The notes under the pieces: model-generated
Told to the model about the DNA's origin: nothing
Databases searched by the model: none
The model's input: only the letters and a program-made list of their open reading frames with translations
Shown here: positions 1-9,496 of the stretch, in pieces
Layout: every line of letters begins with the position of its first letter
Position numbering within the stretch: position 1 is the first letter of the stretch
Program-made: the position numbers and the translations under genes
Assembly (NCBI GenBank): GCA_035298385.1
Contig: DATGYC010000069.1
Location: 1 to 41,610 of the forward strand
DNA length: 41,610 bases
Direction: 5' to 3'
DNA from: DATGYC01 sp035298385
GTDB lineage: Bacteria; Bacillota; Sulfobacillia; Symbiobacteriales; Symbiobacteriaceae

Positions 1-2883
1 CTTGGGCACGACGTACGCGACGAGCTTGCGATCCCCGGCGACGTCCTCCCGTGCGAGCACAGCCGCCTCCAGCACCCCGGGGTGATGATGCAGCGTCGTC
101 TCAATCTCGCCCAGTTCGATGCGGAAGCCGCGGATCTTCACCTGATCATCTACCCGGCCGAGGAATTGAATGTTCCCGTCCGGGAGGTAACGGACCAGGT
201 CCCCGGTTCGGTAGAGCCGGGCGCCCGGCGCATCGCTCCACAGATGAGAGACAAAGCGCTCCACGGTCAGGTCTGGCCGGTGCAGGTAGCCGCGAGCTAG
301 GCCGGAGCCGCCGATGTAAAGTTCACCGGGTACTCCCGGCGGCACCGGCTCCATGTTGCCGTCCAGAATGTAGACCTGGGCGCCCCCCACCGGCCGGCCA
401 ATGGAGACCTCCGTATCCACCGGTAGGTTCGCTCCCGGCCCCGCCAACTGTCCCATGGTAGCCACAATCGTGGTCTCCGTGGGGCCGTAGGTATTGACCA
501 ACCGAACGTCGGGCCGTGCATGGTCGCGCCATGCCGCCACGCGATCGGGCAGGGCCCGCTCACCGCCGATAATCACCAACCGGACCGACTCTGGGACTGC
601 CAGACCGCCAGCGGCCAGCGCAGCGGTCAGTTCGTGCCAATAGGCTGTCGGCAGGTCGAGTATGGTGATGCCGACTTGGTCCACCAAACGGAGGAACCGG
701 TCCGGGCTTTCGATCATCTCATCACTGCGCAACACCAGTTGACCGCCACGGATGAGGCAAGGGTAGATCTCCTCCGCACTGGCATCAAAACTGATGGAGG
801 CGAACTGCAAGACCCGGTCGGCTGCGGATATGCTATAAGCCTGGCACGCCCACTGGGCATAGGTAGCCAGACCCGCATGGCGGATCATGACCCCCTTGGG
901 CTTGCCTGTGGAACCCGACGTGTAGATGACGTAGGCCAGATGGTCGCCCGTCACTGCGATGTTGACAGGTCCTGCCGGTTCCTGGTTGATGACCGGCCAC
1001 TGCGCATCGATACAGACGGTTGGGATCCCGAAATCCAGTACAGATTGCAGCCGCTCCTGGGTCAGGAGCACCGTCGGTCTTGCATCGTTGACGATCAGTT
1101 GCAGCCGCTCGGCGGGATAGGTCGGGTCCAGCGGCACGTAGGCGCCACCCGCCTTCAGGACGCTAAGAACACCCACCAACAAGTCTAGCGACCGTTCCAT
1201 GCTTACGCCGACCAGGGTGTCAGGGCCTACCCCCTGGCGCCGCAAGTAGTGCGCCAGTTGGTTGGACCGCCGATCCAGTTCGCCGTAGGTAAGGGACTCG
1301 CCCGTCGCACCAACAGTCACGGCACAGGCATCGGGCGTCCGCGCCGCCTGGGCCGCAAAGAGACGGTGGACGCAGTCGTCGACCACGGTCACAGACTCGC
1401 CCTGGCTCCACTGATCGAGGACCAGCGTGCGTTCGGCGGGCGTGAGGAACGAATACTCCCCCAGCGTCCGGCCCGGGTCGGCCGCAATCGCCTCCAAGAG
1501 CGCCTGGAAGTGCGCCGCCATCCGCCGCACGGTCGCCTCTTCGAACAGCTCGGTATTGTACTCCACCCGTACACAGAGGGCATGCGGTAGTTCGGAGACA
1601 GCCACGGTAAGGTCGAACTTGGCGGTCTGGTTGTCAATCTCAACGACGCTCAAGGTCAGGCCCTGCACCTGCTCGTCGCCACCGGGGGCATTTTGCAGGA
1701 TAAACATGACCTGGAACATCGGGGAGTAGCTCATATCCCGATCGGGACGGAGTACCTGCACGAGTTGCTCGAAAGGGATGTTCTGGTGGGCATAGGCCCC
1801 GAGGGTGACATCGCGGACCCGTCCCAGCAGGTCGCGGAAGGTTGGGTTCCCTTCCAGAGACGTACGGAGCACCAGGGTATTGACGAAGTAGCCGATCAGC
1901 TCTTCGATCTCCGGCTGATCGCGGTTGGCAATGGGGGACCCGACCACGATGTCATCCTGGCCAGAGTAGCGAGCCAACAGCAGCTTAAAGGCTGCCAGGA
2001 GGGTCATGAACAGCGTCGCACCCTCCCGCTGGCTCAGCGCCGACAGCTGCTCGCCCAACTGCTTCGGGTACTCCACCGTCAGAGCGGATCCGCGTGACTT
2101 GTAGACGCTGGGGCGAGGGTGATCCAAGGGCAGTTGCAGGACGGGTACTCCCTCCAACTGCTGGCGCCAGTAGTCAAGCTGCTCTGTCAGCACCTCGCCT
2201 TGGAGCCACTCCCGCTGCCAAGCGGCAAAGTCTGCGTATTGTAACGCCGGCTCGGCGAGGGGCGAGGGGCGCCCCTGGGCAAAGGCCTCATAGATCTGCG
2301 CCATCTCGCCGATCAGAACCCCCATCGACCAGCCGTCAAAGACGATATGGTGAATCGTCAGGAGGAAGATGTGCTCCTCCGGCCCGAGACGGATCACCTG
2401 TGCGCGCCAGAGCGGCCCGGCCGCCAGATCAAAGGGGCGGGCGGCGTCGGCGGTGATCAAGCGAATCGCCTCGTCCTCGATCGCTGCGGGGGCCATATGG
2501 CTGATGTCCGCCCACGTGATCAGGGGCGTCAACTCAGGCTGGATCACCTGGACTGGACGACCATTCACCTCCGGGAACGTCGCCCTCAGCGACTCGTGCC
2601 GCCGCAGGATCTCGGCCAGGCTGCGCTCCAGCACGGCTACATCCAACTTCCCCCGTACGCGCAGGGCGTTGGGGATATTGTAGGCAGCGCTTCCCGGCTC
2701 CCACTGGTCGACAAACCACATGCGCTGCTGGGAGAAGCTGAGGGGATACTCTTCCCTAGCGGCCCGCGGTACCACCCGCGCATTGGCAGCCACCGCAATG
2801 CCCTCTTCCTCCAGAAGATAGGTCAGTAGCTCCAGTTCTTCGGGAGATAACCCCTCCGCGCCAAGGTCATCGGTCGAGTTCAT
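1..2883 (-). CDS. NRPS, C-A (3' end outside window), substrate possibly cationic
   Basis: This peptide synthetase elongation module lies at the downstream end of the minus-strand operon. The frame is open from the ATG at 2883 to the window edge (961 codons), so the carrier domain and anything after it are not visible. A short N-terminal linker (about 50 residues) precedes a condensation domain with an intact HHIVFDG motif (catalytic His179). An adenylation domain follows with YTSGSTGKPKG near residue 651 and NTYGPTETT. My hand-read specificity code is D-A-E-D-I-G-T-I-V-(K). I cannot match it to a known substrate with certainty. The acidic residues at positions 239 and 278 suggest a basic side chain such as Lys or Orn. 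The ATG shares ATGA with the stop of the upstream Ala gene, which implies translational coupling. An AAGGGG stretch lies about 11 nt upstream. Confidence 0.93.
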   Translation of the reverse strand, partial: MNSTDDLGAEGLSPEELELLTYLLEEEGIAVAANARVVPRAAREEYPLSFSQQRMWFVDQWEPGSAAYNIPNALRVRGKLDVAVLERSLAEILRRHESLRATFPEVNGRPVQVIQPELTPLITWADISHMAPAAIEDEAIRLITADAARPFDLAAGPLWRAQVIRLGPEEHIFLLTIHHIVFDGWSMGVLIGEMAQIYEAFAQGRPSPLAEPALQYADFAAWQREWLQGEVLTEQLDYWRQQLEGVPVLQLPLDHPRPSVYKSRGSALTVEYPKQLGEQLSALSQREGATLFMTLLAAFKLLLARYSGQDDIVVGSPIANRDQPEIEELIGYFVNTLVLRTSLEGNPTFRDLLGRVRDVTLGAYAHQNIPFEQLVQVLRPDRDMSYSPMFQVMFILQNAPGGDEQVQGLTLSVVEIDNQTAKFDLTVAVSELPHALCVRVEYNTELFEEATVRRMAAHFQALLEAIAADPGRTLGEYSFLTPAERTLVLDQWSQGESVTVVDDCVHRLFAAQAARTPDACAVTVGATGESLTYGELDRRSNQLAHYLRRQGVGPDTLVGVSMERSLDLLVGVLSVLKAGGAYVPLDPTYPAERLQLIVNDARPTVLLTQERLQSVLDFGIPTVCIDAQWPVINQEPAGPVNIAVTGDHLAYVIYTSGSTGKPKGVMIRHAGLATYAQWACQAYSISAADRVLQFASISFDASAEEIYPCLIRGGQLVLRSDEMIESPDRFLRLVDQVGITILDLPTAYWHELTAALAAGGLAVPESVRLVIIGGERALPDRVAAWRDHARPDVRLVNTYGPTETTIVATMGQLAGPGANLPVDTEVSIGRPVGGAQVYILDGNMEPVPPGVPGELYIGGSGLARGYLHRPDLTVERFVSHLWSDAPGARLYRTGDLVRYLPDGNIQFLGRVDDQVKIRGFRIELGEIETTLHHHPGVLEAAVLAREDVAGDRKLVAYVVPK

Positions 2884-5800
2884 TGCCCGCTGCCCCTTTC
2901 GCGACGTAGTTGGGCCAAGTTCGCCTTGAGGTCGGCACTGGACAGGCTCTTCACCCGTCTCCAGACAGCTGCCGCCTTCTCCACCTGGCCAGGCTGGGGC
3001 TCGCGCGCTCGGGCCAGGACCGCCAGTTGATCGACAGTCGGTGATTCAAACAGGTGCTTGACGGTCAGATCCACCTGCAGAATCTTACGAAGGCGGGAGA
3101 TTACCTGCACGGCACTGAGTGATTGGCCACCCATGTCAAAGAAGTTGCCGTGAACGCTGATCCGGGGCAGATGGAGTACCTCGGCACACACGCTGGCGAT
3201 GACCTCTTCCACCGCATTGCGGGGCGCCACAAAGGCGGCTGAGGTCCCGTAGGCCATAGGGTCAGGCTCCGGCAAGGCCTTGCGGTCCACCTTCCCAGTG
3301 GCACCCTTGGGCATGGCGTCTAGCATCATCCAAGCCGACGGTACCAGGTAACCGGGCAAGCGAGCCGCCAGGAAGCTGCGCAGTTCGGTCAGCGAAAGCG
3401 GGTAACCCGGCTGGGCCACGGCGTAGGCCACCAGGCGCTTGGACTGATCGTCTGGCGTATTCCGGGCCATGACGACCACATCGAACACACCCGGGTGGCC
3501 CATAAGCACGGCCTCGATCTCGCCCGGCTCAATGCGGAACCCGCGAATCTTGATCTGGTAGTCGACGCGCCCCAAGTAGAGGAGGCTGCCATCCGGCTGA
3601 TAGCGGCCCAAATCGCCCGTCCGGTACATCCGCGCACCAGGCACCAGTGAAAAGGGATTGGGCACAAACTTCTCGGCGGTCAGGTCGGGGCGATTCAGGT
3701 AACCGCGGGCCAGCCCGTGGCCACCAATGCAGATCTCGCCCTTCACCCCAACCGGTACCGGGTTGAGATTGGCGTCCACCAGGTAGATGCCGGTGTTGGC
3801 GATGGGGCCGCCAATGGTGACGTTGACGCCGCGCTCCACGCGGGTGAAGGTGGAGTAGGTCGTATCCTCGGACGGGCCGTACAGGTTGTAGACGTCACGA
3901 ACAGTGGTGCGCTGATAGATCTCCTGCACCAGTTCGTTCTTCAGCGCTTCGCCCGCCAGATTCACCACCTGCACCGAACTGGGGACCCCGCCTATGCTCA
4001 TCAGCGCCGCCATCACCGACGGCACCGAGTTGATCAGCGTTACCTGCTCACGCACGGTGAGTGACGGGAGTTCCAGCAGGTTCTCAGCCAGTATGACGGT
4101 CCCGCCACAGGCAAGGGGCACAAAGATCTCAAAGACGGACAGGTCAAAGCACATGGAGGACCCCGCCAGAACACCCGCCATCTCTGCAGGCGAAAACACC
4201 TTCATGGACCACTCCATGAAGACCGCCGCACTGTAGTGGGTAATGGCCACACCCTTCGGCCGGCCCGTCGAACCCGATGTGTAAATCAGGTAGGCGATGT
4301 TCTGCGGATCCACGGACGTGGACGGTGTCGTGGCCTCCTGCTGGGCGATGATCGGCCAGTCAGCATCAAGGCAGACGACGGTCGCCCCATGGGCCGGCAG
4401 TACCTCCCGCTGAGCCTCCAAGGTGAGGATGATGGAGGCCTGGGAGTCATCCAGGATCAACTGGATCCGTTCCTGCGGGTAGGCCGGATCTAGGGGCACA
4501 TAGGTACCGCCGGCCTTCAGAATGGCCAGCATGCCCAACAGCATGTGGACGGTCCGGGGAACGCACAGGCCAACGGTAACCTCTGGCCCGACGCCCATGG
4601 TCACCAGGTGGCGAGCGAGCCGGTTAGCCTTCTCGTCCAACTCCGCATAGGTGATGGCACGGCTCGTGCGTTGCTCCGTCGGCTGGAAGACAACCTCGTC
4701 CCACAGGGCCGCCGTAGCCATTGGTGTGCGTTGGACCTGGGCCTCGAAGTACTGGTGCATGCAGCGCTGGGGCGGGACGACGGTGTGGGTGTCGTTCCAC
4801 TCCACCACTACCTGGCGCTGCTCTTCCGCTGTCAGCATCGGGAGATTGCTGATCAACTGATCAGGTTGACCCGTGATCGATCGCAGTAGCTCGTGTACGT
4901 GGGTGGCCATAGCCGAGACGGTCGACTCGTGGAACAGGTCGGTGTTGTAGATCCAGTGCGCCTGCTGGCCGGTGGTCGTCTCCCGCAAGACCAGCTTCAG
5001 ATCATACTCGCTCGCTCCGTTGTGCCAGGCCATGGGCGCCATGGTCAGGCCCGACAGCCGCCGCGCCGGCGCCTCCGGCTGGACCTCCAGGGCCACCTGC
5101 ACAAGCGGCGGGCGGCTGGGGTCTCGCTGAATCTTGAGCGTCTCGACAATGGTCCCGAAGGGCAGGTTCCCCTCGCCCATGGCCGCTTGCCGCTGGCGGA
5201 AGAGCTGCTCCACGAGGGCGCGTCCGGCAGTCCGGTAGGTCATGCCTGCCCGCAGAATACGCGTGTTGCCAAGCGGCCCCACCACACCAGCCCAGTCGCC
5301 GTCACGGCCAGAGATCTCTTCCCCGACCAGCAGGTCCTCTTGGCCGGTGTAGCGATAGAGGAAGGCAGCCAAGCCAGCAAGCCAGACGGATGCCAAATCC
5401 ACCTCCGCTGCGTGGGCATAAGCCGCCGCCTGCTGGGCGATGTCGCCCGGCACGGGTAGCACCACCTGGCCGCTCCGCCCGCTGCGAACGGGCGGAGGCG
5501 ACTGGTCTGTGTCGAGATCGACGACCGTGGGGGCGCCGGCGAGCCGCTGTTGAACGGCCTTCAGATGCAGCTCGGCGTCGGGCGCAGCCAGAAGGACCTG
5601 CTCCCGTTCCAGCCAGCGGCCAAAGGAAGCGGTCAAGTCGGGCAGCGCTGCGGCGCCCTCTTGGCTGGCGCTACTGTACAGCTCAGCCAGGTCACCAGCC
5701 AGAAGATCGAGGGATGCTTCATCGCCCACGATCCGGTGCAGGGCGAACATCAGCACGTGGTGGTCTGCCGCCACCCGTACCAGAACCGCCCGCCATAGTG

Positions 5801-6179
5801 GCCCCGTGGCCAAGTCAAACGGCTGCTGGGCCCACTGCGTCAGCGTCTGACCCAGTGAAGCTTCCCCCTCAGCTCCAACTTGACCGCTGAGGTCAAGGAA
5901 CGTAGGGCCAACCCCGACCTCAGATTCCGCCACCTTCACGACGGGCTGCCCGTCAGCGGCGGGGAACGTTGCCCGGAGCAGCGGATGCCGCTGAATCAAG
6001 TCCTGCAGGCTGTTCGCCAGCATCGCCGTGTTGAGATGGCCCTGCAGGCGGTAAGCCGCTGCCACCATGTGGGATGGATTACCGCTGTCATACTGCTCGA
6101 GGAACCAGAAACGCTGCTGCGTTACGGAAAGCAGCACGGCCTCTTGCCCCGGGGCTACCTTGATCTCTCCTGGCGTCAC
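2880..6179 (-). CDS. NRPS, C-A-PCP, predicted alanine module with mutated condensation motif
   Basis: A single-module peptide synthetase of 1099 aa. The start is GTG at 6179-6177, which overlaps the stop of the Gly gene as GTGA and has GAGGTG at 6188-6193 with 8-nt spacing. Domains: condensation (about 10-440), adenylation (about 470-970; YTSGSTGRPKG near 632) and carrier (GGQS, pantetheine Ser1020). A helical tail follows and probably serves docking. The hand-read code D-L-F-N-N-A-L-T-Y-(K) is, as I recall it, that of the alanine module of microcystin synthetase McyA, so alanine is the likely substrate. The condensation motif reads HRIVGDE (148-154) where HHxxxDG is expected. The second, catalytic His is Arg149, and Gly-Trp are replaced by Glu-Ala. 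The rest of the domain looks complete. Either this condensation domain works by an altered mechanism, or it is inactive and another domain forms the Gly-Ala bond. Confidence 0.95.
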   Translation of the reverse strand: MTPGEIKVAPGQEAVLLSVTQQRFWFLEQYDSGNPSHMVAAAYRLQGHLNTAMLANSLQDLIQRHPLLRATFPAADGQPVVKVAESEVGVGPTFLDLSGQVGAEGEASLGQTLTQWAQQPFDLATGPLWRAVLVRVAADHHVLMFALHRIVGDEASLDLLAGDLAELYSSASQEGAAALPDLTASFGRWLEREQVLLAAPDAELHLKAVQQRLAGAPTVVDLDTDQSPPPVRSGRSGQVVLPVPGDIAQQAAAYAHAAEVDLASVWLAGLAAFLYRYTGQEDLLVGEEISGRDGDWAGVVGPLGNTRILRAGMTYRTAGRALVEQLFRQRQAAMGEGNLPFGTIVETLKIQRDPSRPPLVQVALEVQPEAPARRLSGLTMAPMAWHNGASEYDLKLVLRETTTGQQAHWIYNTDLFHESTVSAMATHVHELLRSITGQPDQLISNLPMLTAEEQRQVVVEWNDTHTVVPPQRCMHQYFEAQVQRTPMATAALWDEVVFQPTEQRTSRAITYAELDEKANRLARHLVTMGVGPEVTVGLCVPRTVHMLLGMLAILKAGGTYVPLDPAYPQERIQLILDDSQASIILTLEAQREVLPAHGATVVCLDADWPIIAQQEATTPSTSVDPQNIAYLIYTSGSTGRPKGVAITHYSAAVFMEWSMKVFSPAEMAGVLAGSSMCFDLSVFEIFVPLACGGTVILAENLLELPSLTVREQVTLINSVPSVMAALMSIGGVPSSVQVVNLAGEALKNELVQEIYQRTTVRDVYNLYGPSEDTTYSTFTRVERGVNVTIGGPIANTGIYLVDANLNPVPVGVKGEICIGGHGLARGYLNRPDLTAEKFVPNPFSLVPGARMYRTGDLGRYQPDGSLLYLGRVDYQIKIRGFRIEPGEIEAVLMGHPGVFDVVVMARNTPDDQSKRLVAYAVAQPGYPLSLTELRSFLAARLPGYLVPSAWMMLDAMPKGATGKVDRKALPEPDPMAYGTSAAFVAPRNAVEEVIASVCAEVLHLPRISVHGNFFDMGGQSLSAVQVISRLRKILQVDLTVKHLFESPTVDQLAVLARAREPQPGQVEKAAAVWRRVKSLSSADLKANLAQLRRERGSGQ

Positions 6180-9100
6180 TTTCCGTTCACCTCATTGCCG
6201 GCAGCGCTCTGGGCCGCCCTTTCCTGTCGTTTTTCACCCAAGAGCCGTTGCCGCTGTTCCGGCGAAAGGTCTTTGAGCTTCTCGACCAACGCCGCAACCG
6301 CCATAGCCTGACCCGGCTTCGGCTCGTTCTTGATCAGCACCTCGGCCATCTGGGCTACGGTCGTGGCTTCAAACAGGACTCGTACGGGTAACTGAGTCTG
6401 GAAGGTCTGGCGAACTTGCGCGATGAGCCGAGCGGCTAGCAACGAGTGGCCGCCCAGGTCGAAGAAGGTGTCGTGGATGCCGACGCGCTCCACCTGCAGG
6501 GTCTGTGCCCACAGGCGGGCTAGTACCATCTCCACCGGGGTGCGTGGGCTCACGAATGCCTTGCCGCTGCTGGCCCCGACCTGTGGCACGGGCAGGGCAC
6601 GGCGATCCACCTTGCCGTTCGGCGTGCGGGGGAGGGCATCCAGCCAGACAAAGAGGGTGGGGATCATGTAGTCGGGAAGCGATCTCTTCAGGAACTGGCG
6701 CATCGCCTCGTCATCCGGGCGCCCCTCCTGGGCCACCACATACCCGACCAGGAAGGAGGACGGTCCCGGTGCGACCGTGACCACCGCCTCACGAATCTGG
6801 GGGTGGTGGTGTAGCGCCTCTTCGATCTCCCCCGGCTCGATGCGGAAACCGCGCACCTTCACCTGGTAATCGGCCCGACCGTGTAGCGCGATGCGGCCGT
6901 CGGGGAGCCAGGAGGCCACATCGCCCGTTCGATACAGCCGGGCGCCCGGTGCCTCTCCCCACGGGTCACGGATAAAGCGTTCGGCGGTCAAGTCGGGGCG
7001 GCCGCGATAGCCGCGCGCCACACCGGCGCCGCCGATGTAGAGCTCGCCCCGGATGCCCGGCGGCACGGGATGCAGCCCGCCATCAAGGATGTAGGCCTGC
7101 GTGTTGGCAATGGGGCGCCCAACACTCACGGGACCGGTACCGGGGGTTACGCGCTCACAGGTAGACCAGATCGTGGTCTCAGTCGGACCGTAGACGTTCC
7201 AGAGCGACCCGCAGCGGGCCAGTAGCTGGGTGGCTAAGTCCCGGGTCATCGCCTCACCGCCGCATAGCACCTTCAGGTTCGGGTCTCCCTGCCACCCTGT
7301 CTGCAAGAGCAGGTTCCAGGTAGCAGGCGTGGCCTGCATCGCTGTCACGCCATGGACCGCCATCTGCTGGGCCAGCGCTTCGCCGTCGCCGGTCACATCC
7401 CGGCTCGCAACCACCAGCCGGGCGCCCGTGATCAGTGGGAGGAAGAGTTCCAAGCCAGCGATGTCAAAACTAAGACTGGTGACAGCCAACAGCACATCCT
7501 TGGCAGTGAGCCCAGGCTCTTGGGCCATGGCGGTCATCAAGTTGACGGCATTGCGGTGGGAGACTTCCACACCCTTGGGCTTTCCGGTTGAACCGGAGGT
7601 ATAGATGATGTAGGCGAGACGGTCTGCGGCGAACGGACCACCCTCACCCTCGGCTGTCAGGTTGGTCTCACTGCACGGAGCGATCTCAGGCCCATCGGTA
7701 TCGAGGCAGACCCACCGGGCCGAGATTGCACCTTGCAGAGAGCGGGCCAAGTCACTGGTACTGATGACGACCGGCGCCTCAGCGTCACGGAGCATGAAGG
7801 CGACCCGGTCGTGCGGGTAGTGTGGGTCCAGCGGCAAGTAGGTGCCGCCAGCCTTGAGCACAGCCAGGACGGCCACCACCATCTCAGGCGTGCGGTCCAG
7901 GTAGATGCCTACCGGCGTCTCAGCGCCAACGCCCTGTGCCTGCAGGTAGCGGGCCAGTCGATTGGCCTGTCCATTGAGCTGGCCGTAGGTCAGGGACGGT
8001 GTAGCGCTGCCATCTGACACGGCCGCAACGACCGCTAACGCGTCGGGCTGCTGCATGACCGTCGCTTCGACCAACTGGTGCAGGCCGCAAGCAGGGACCT
8101 CCCGCCGCGTCTCATTCCAGTGCTGAAGCACCTGTTGCGCCTCGGCGTCGGACAGGAGCGCTACGTCCATCACCGACTGCTCGGGATTCGTGGCCATCGC
8201 CTGCAGAATCGACTCCAGGTGGCGGGCCAACTGCCCGATGGCTGTCGCTGCATACCGGTGGCGGTCGTAGATCAGGCGCACCCAAAGCTGGGTCCCTGGC
8301 ACGATCATCACGGTCAGCGGGTAGTTGGTTCGCTCGACGGTGCGGACGTTTTGCAACTGCACATCGCTCTGGCCGGCCCGGCCAGACGGCATCGGGTAGT
8401 TCTCCACCAGGAGCAGGCTTTCAAACAACGGCTGGCTGCGCGGTACTTGGCTCCAGCCCTGCACCTGTACCAACGGGGTGTACTCAAACTGGCGCAACTC
8501 TGCCTGCTGGGCCTGCACCTGCTGCAGCCAGTCGATCAGTCGGGTAGCGGTTGGGATCCGCAGGCGCACGGGCAATGTGTTAATGAAGACGCCGACGATG
8601 GATTCCACGTCGGGCAGTTCGGCGGGGCGCCCGGCCACAGTCGCACCGAAGATGACGTCCTCTTCACCGCTGTACCGGCTGAGCAGTAGCGCCCAGGCGC
8701 CCTGCACCAGCGTGTTGATCGTAAGCCCGTGGGTCCGGGCCAGACGAGTTAGGCTGGCGGTGGCCTCCTCGGGCAGGCGCACGTGGACCTCGTCGTGTGC
8801 ATCAGCGGAAGCGCCTGCTGACGAATCCGCCGGCCGCTGATCCCCGCCACCGGCCAGCCCCAGACTGGTCGGAGCCGTAAGACCCGCCAGCGCCTGCCGC
8901 CAGTAGGCCTCAGCACGCGCCATGTCCTGGCGCTGCAGCCAGCCAATGTACTCGCGGTAAGGCCTGTAAGTCGGCAGATTCACCGGGTCTCCCTGGCAGA
9001 TGGCGTTGTACAGCGCAAAGACTTCTTGGAGGACCACCCCGACCGACCAGCCGTCGATCAGCAGGTGATGGACGCTCCAGACGAACTGATGGGTCTCGTC

Positions 9101-9496
9101 ACCCGTGCGGATGAGGGCCAGCCGCATCAGCGGCGCACGGGTCAGGTCGAATCCCCGCTGGCGCTCGCTGACCAGGAACGCCTCCAGCCGCTGGGATTGC
9201 TCCGCCGCAGAGGCGTCCGACCAGTCCAGTAGCTCCCACGGCACCTCTGCCTCCTGGCGCACGACCTGAACCGGCTTCTCCCGCTTCTCCCACAGGAAGA
9301 GGGTGCGTAAGGCCGGGTGGCGGTCCACCACCCGCTGCCATGCGGTGCGGAAGGCATCCACATCAAGCCGCCCATCGACCAGGCAGGTGAGCTGCACGAC
9401 GTAGGTGCCCGAAGCAGGATCGAGCACGGTGTGGAACAAGATGCCTTCTTGAAGGGGGGCGAGCGGATAGATATCAGCGACGTTGGGCGTTGACAC
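6176..9496 (-). CDS. NRPS, C-A-PCP, predicted glycine module
   Basis: A single-module synthetase of 1106 aa. The frame stays open further upstream, but I place the start at GTG 9496. A strong GAGGAGG site (9506-9512) precedes it, and the protein then begins directly with the usual N-terminus of a condensation domain that follows an epimerization domain (ADIYPLAPLQEG). The gene therefore overlaps the PKS gene by 23 bp. Domains: condensation (about 1-430, HHLLIDG, His144), adenylation (about 470-960, YTSGSTGKPKG near 634) and carrier (GGHS, Ser1018), then a helical C-terminal tail. The hand-read code D-I-L-Q-L-G-V-I-W-(K) is close to the well-known glycine code DILQLGLIWK. The D-donor-type condensation domain fits the E-type domain at the end of the upstream PKS, although that partner does not deliver an ordinary aminoacyl residue. 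Confidence 0.94.
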   Translation of the reverse strand: MSTPNVADIYPLAPLQEGILFHTVLDPASGTYVVQLTCLVDGRLDVDAFRTAWQRVVDRHPALRTLFLWEKREKPVQVVRQEAEVPWELLDWSDASAAEQSQRLEAFLVSERQRGFDLTRAPLMRLALIRTGDETHQFVWSVHHLLIDGWSVGVVLQEVFALYNAICQGDPVNLPTYRPYREYIGWLQRQDMARAEAYWRQALAGLTAPTSLGLAGGGDQRPADSSAGASADAHDEVHVRLPEEATASLTRLARTHGLTINTLVQGAWALLLSRYSGEEDVIFGATVAGRPAELPDVESIVGVFINTLPVRLRIPTATRLIDWLQQVQAQQAELRQFEYTPLVQVQGWSQVPRSQPLFESLLLVENYPMPSGRAGQSDVQLQNVRTVERTNYPLTVMIVPGTQLWVRLIYDRHRYAATAIGQLARHLESILQAMATNPEQSVMDVALLSDAEAQQVLQHWNETRREVPACGLHQLVEATVMQQPDALAVVAAVSDGSATPSLTYGQLNGQANRLARYLQAQGVGAETPVGIYLDRTPEMVVAVLAVLKAGGTYLPLDPHYPHDRVAFMLRDAEAPVVISTSDLARSLQGAISARWVCLDTDGPEIAPCSETNLTAEGEGGPFAADRLAYIIYTSGSTGKPKGVEVSHRNAVNLMTAMAQEPGLTAKDVLLAVTSLSFDIAGLELFLPLITGARLVVASRDVTGDGEALAQQMAVHGVTAMQATPATWNLLLQTGWQGDPNLKVLCGGEAMTRDLATQLLARCGSLWNVYGPTETTIWSTCERVTPGTGPVSVGRPIANTQAYILDGGLHPVPPGIRGELYIGGAGVARGYRGRPDLTAERFIRDPWGEAPGARLYRTGDVASWLPDGRIALHGRADYQVKVRGFRIEPGEIEEALHHHPQIREAVVTVAPGPSSFLVGYVVAQEGRPDDEAMRQFLKRSLPDYMIPTLFVWLDALPRTPNGKVDRRALPVPQVGASSGKAFVSPRTPVEMVLARLWAQTLQVERVGIHDTFFDLGGHSLLAARLIAQVRQTFQTQLPVRVLFEATTVAQMAEVLIKNEPKPGQAMAVAALVEKLKDLSPEQRQRLLGEKRQERAAQSAAGNEVNGK

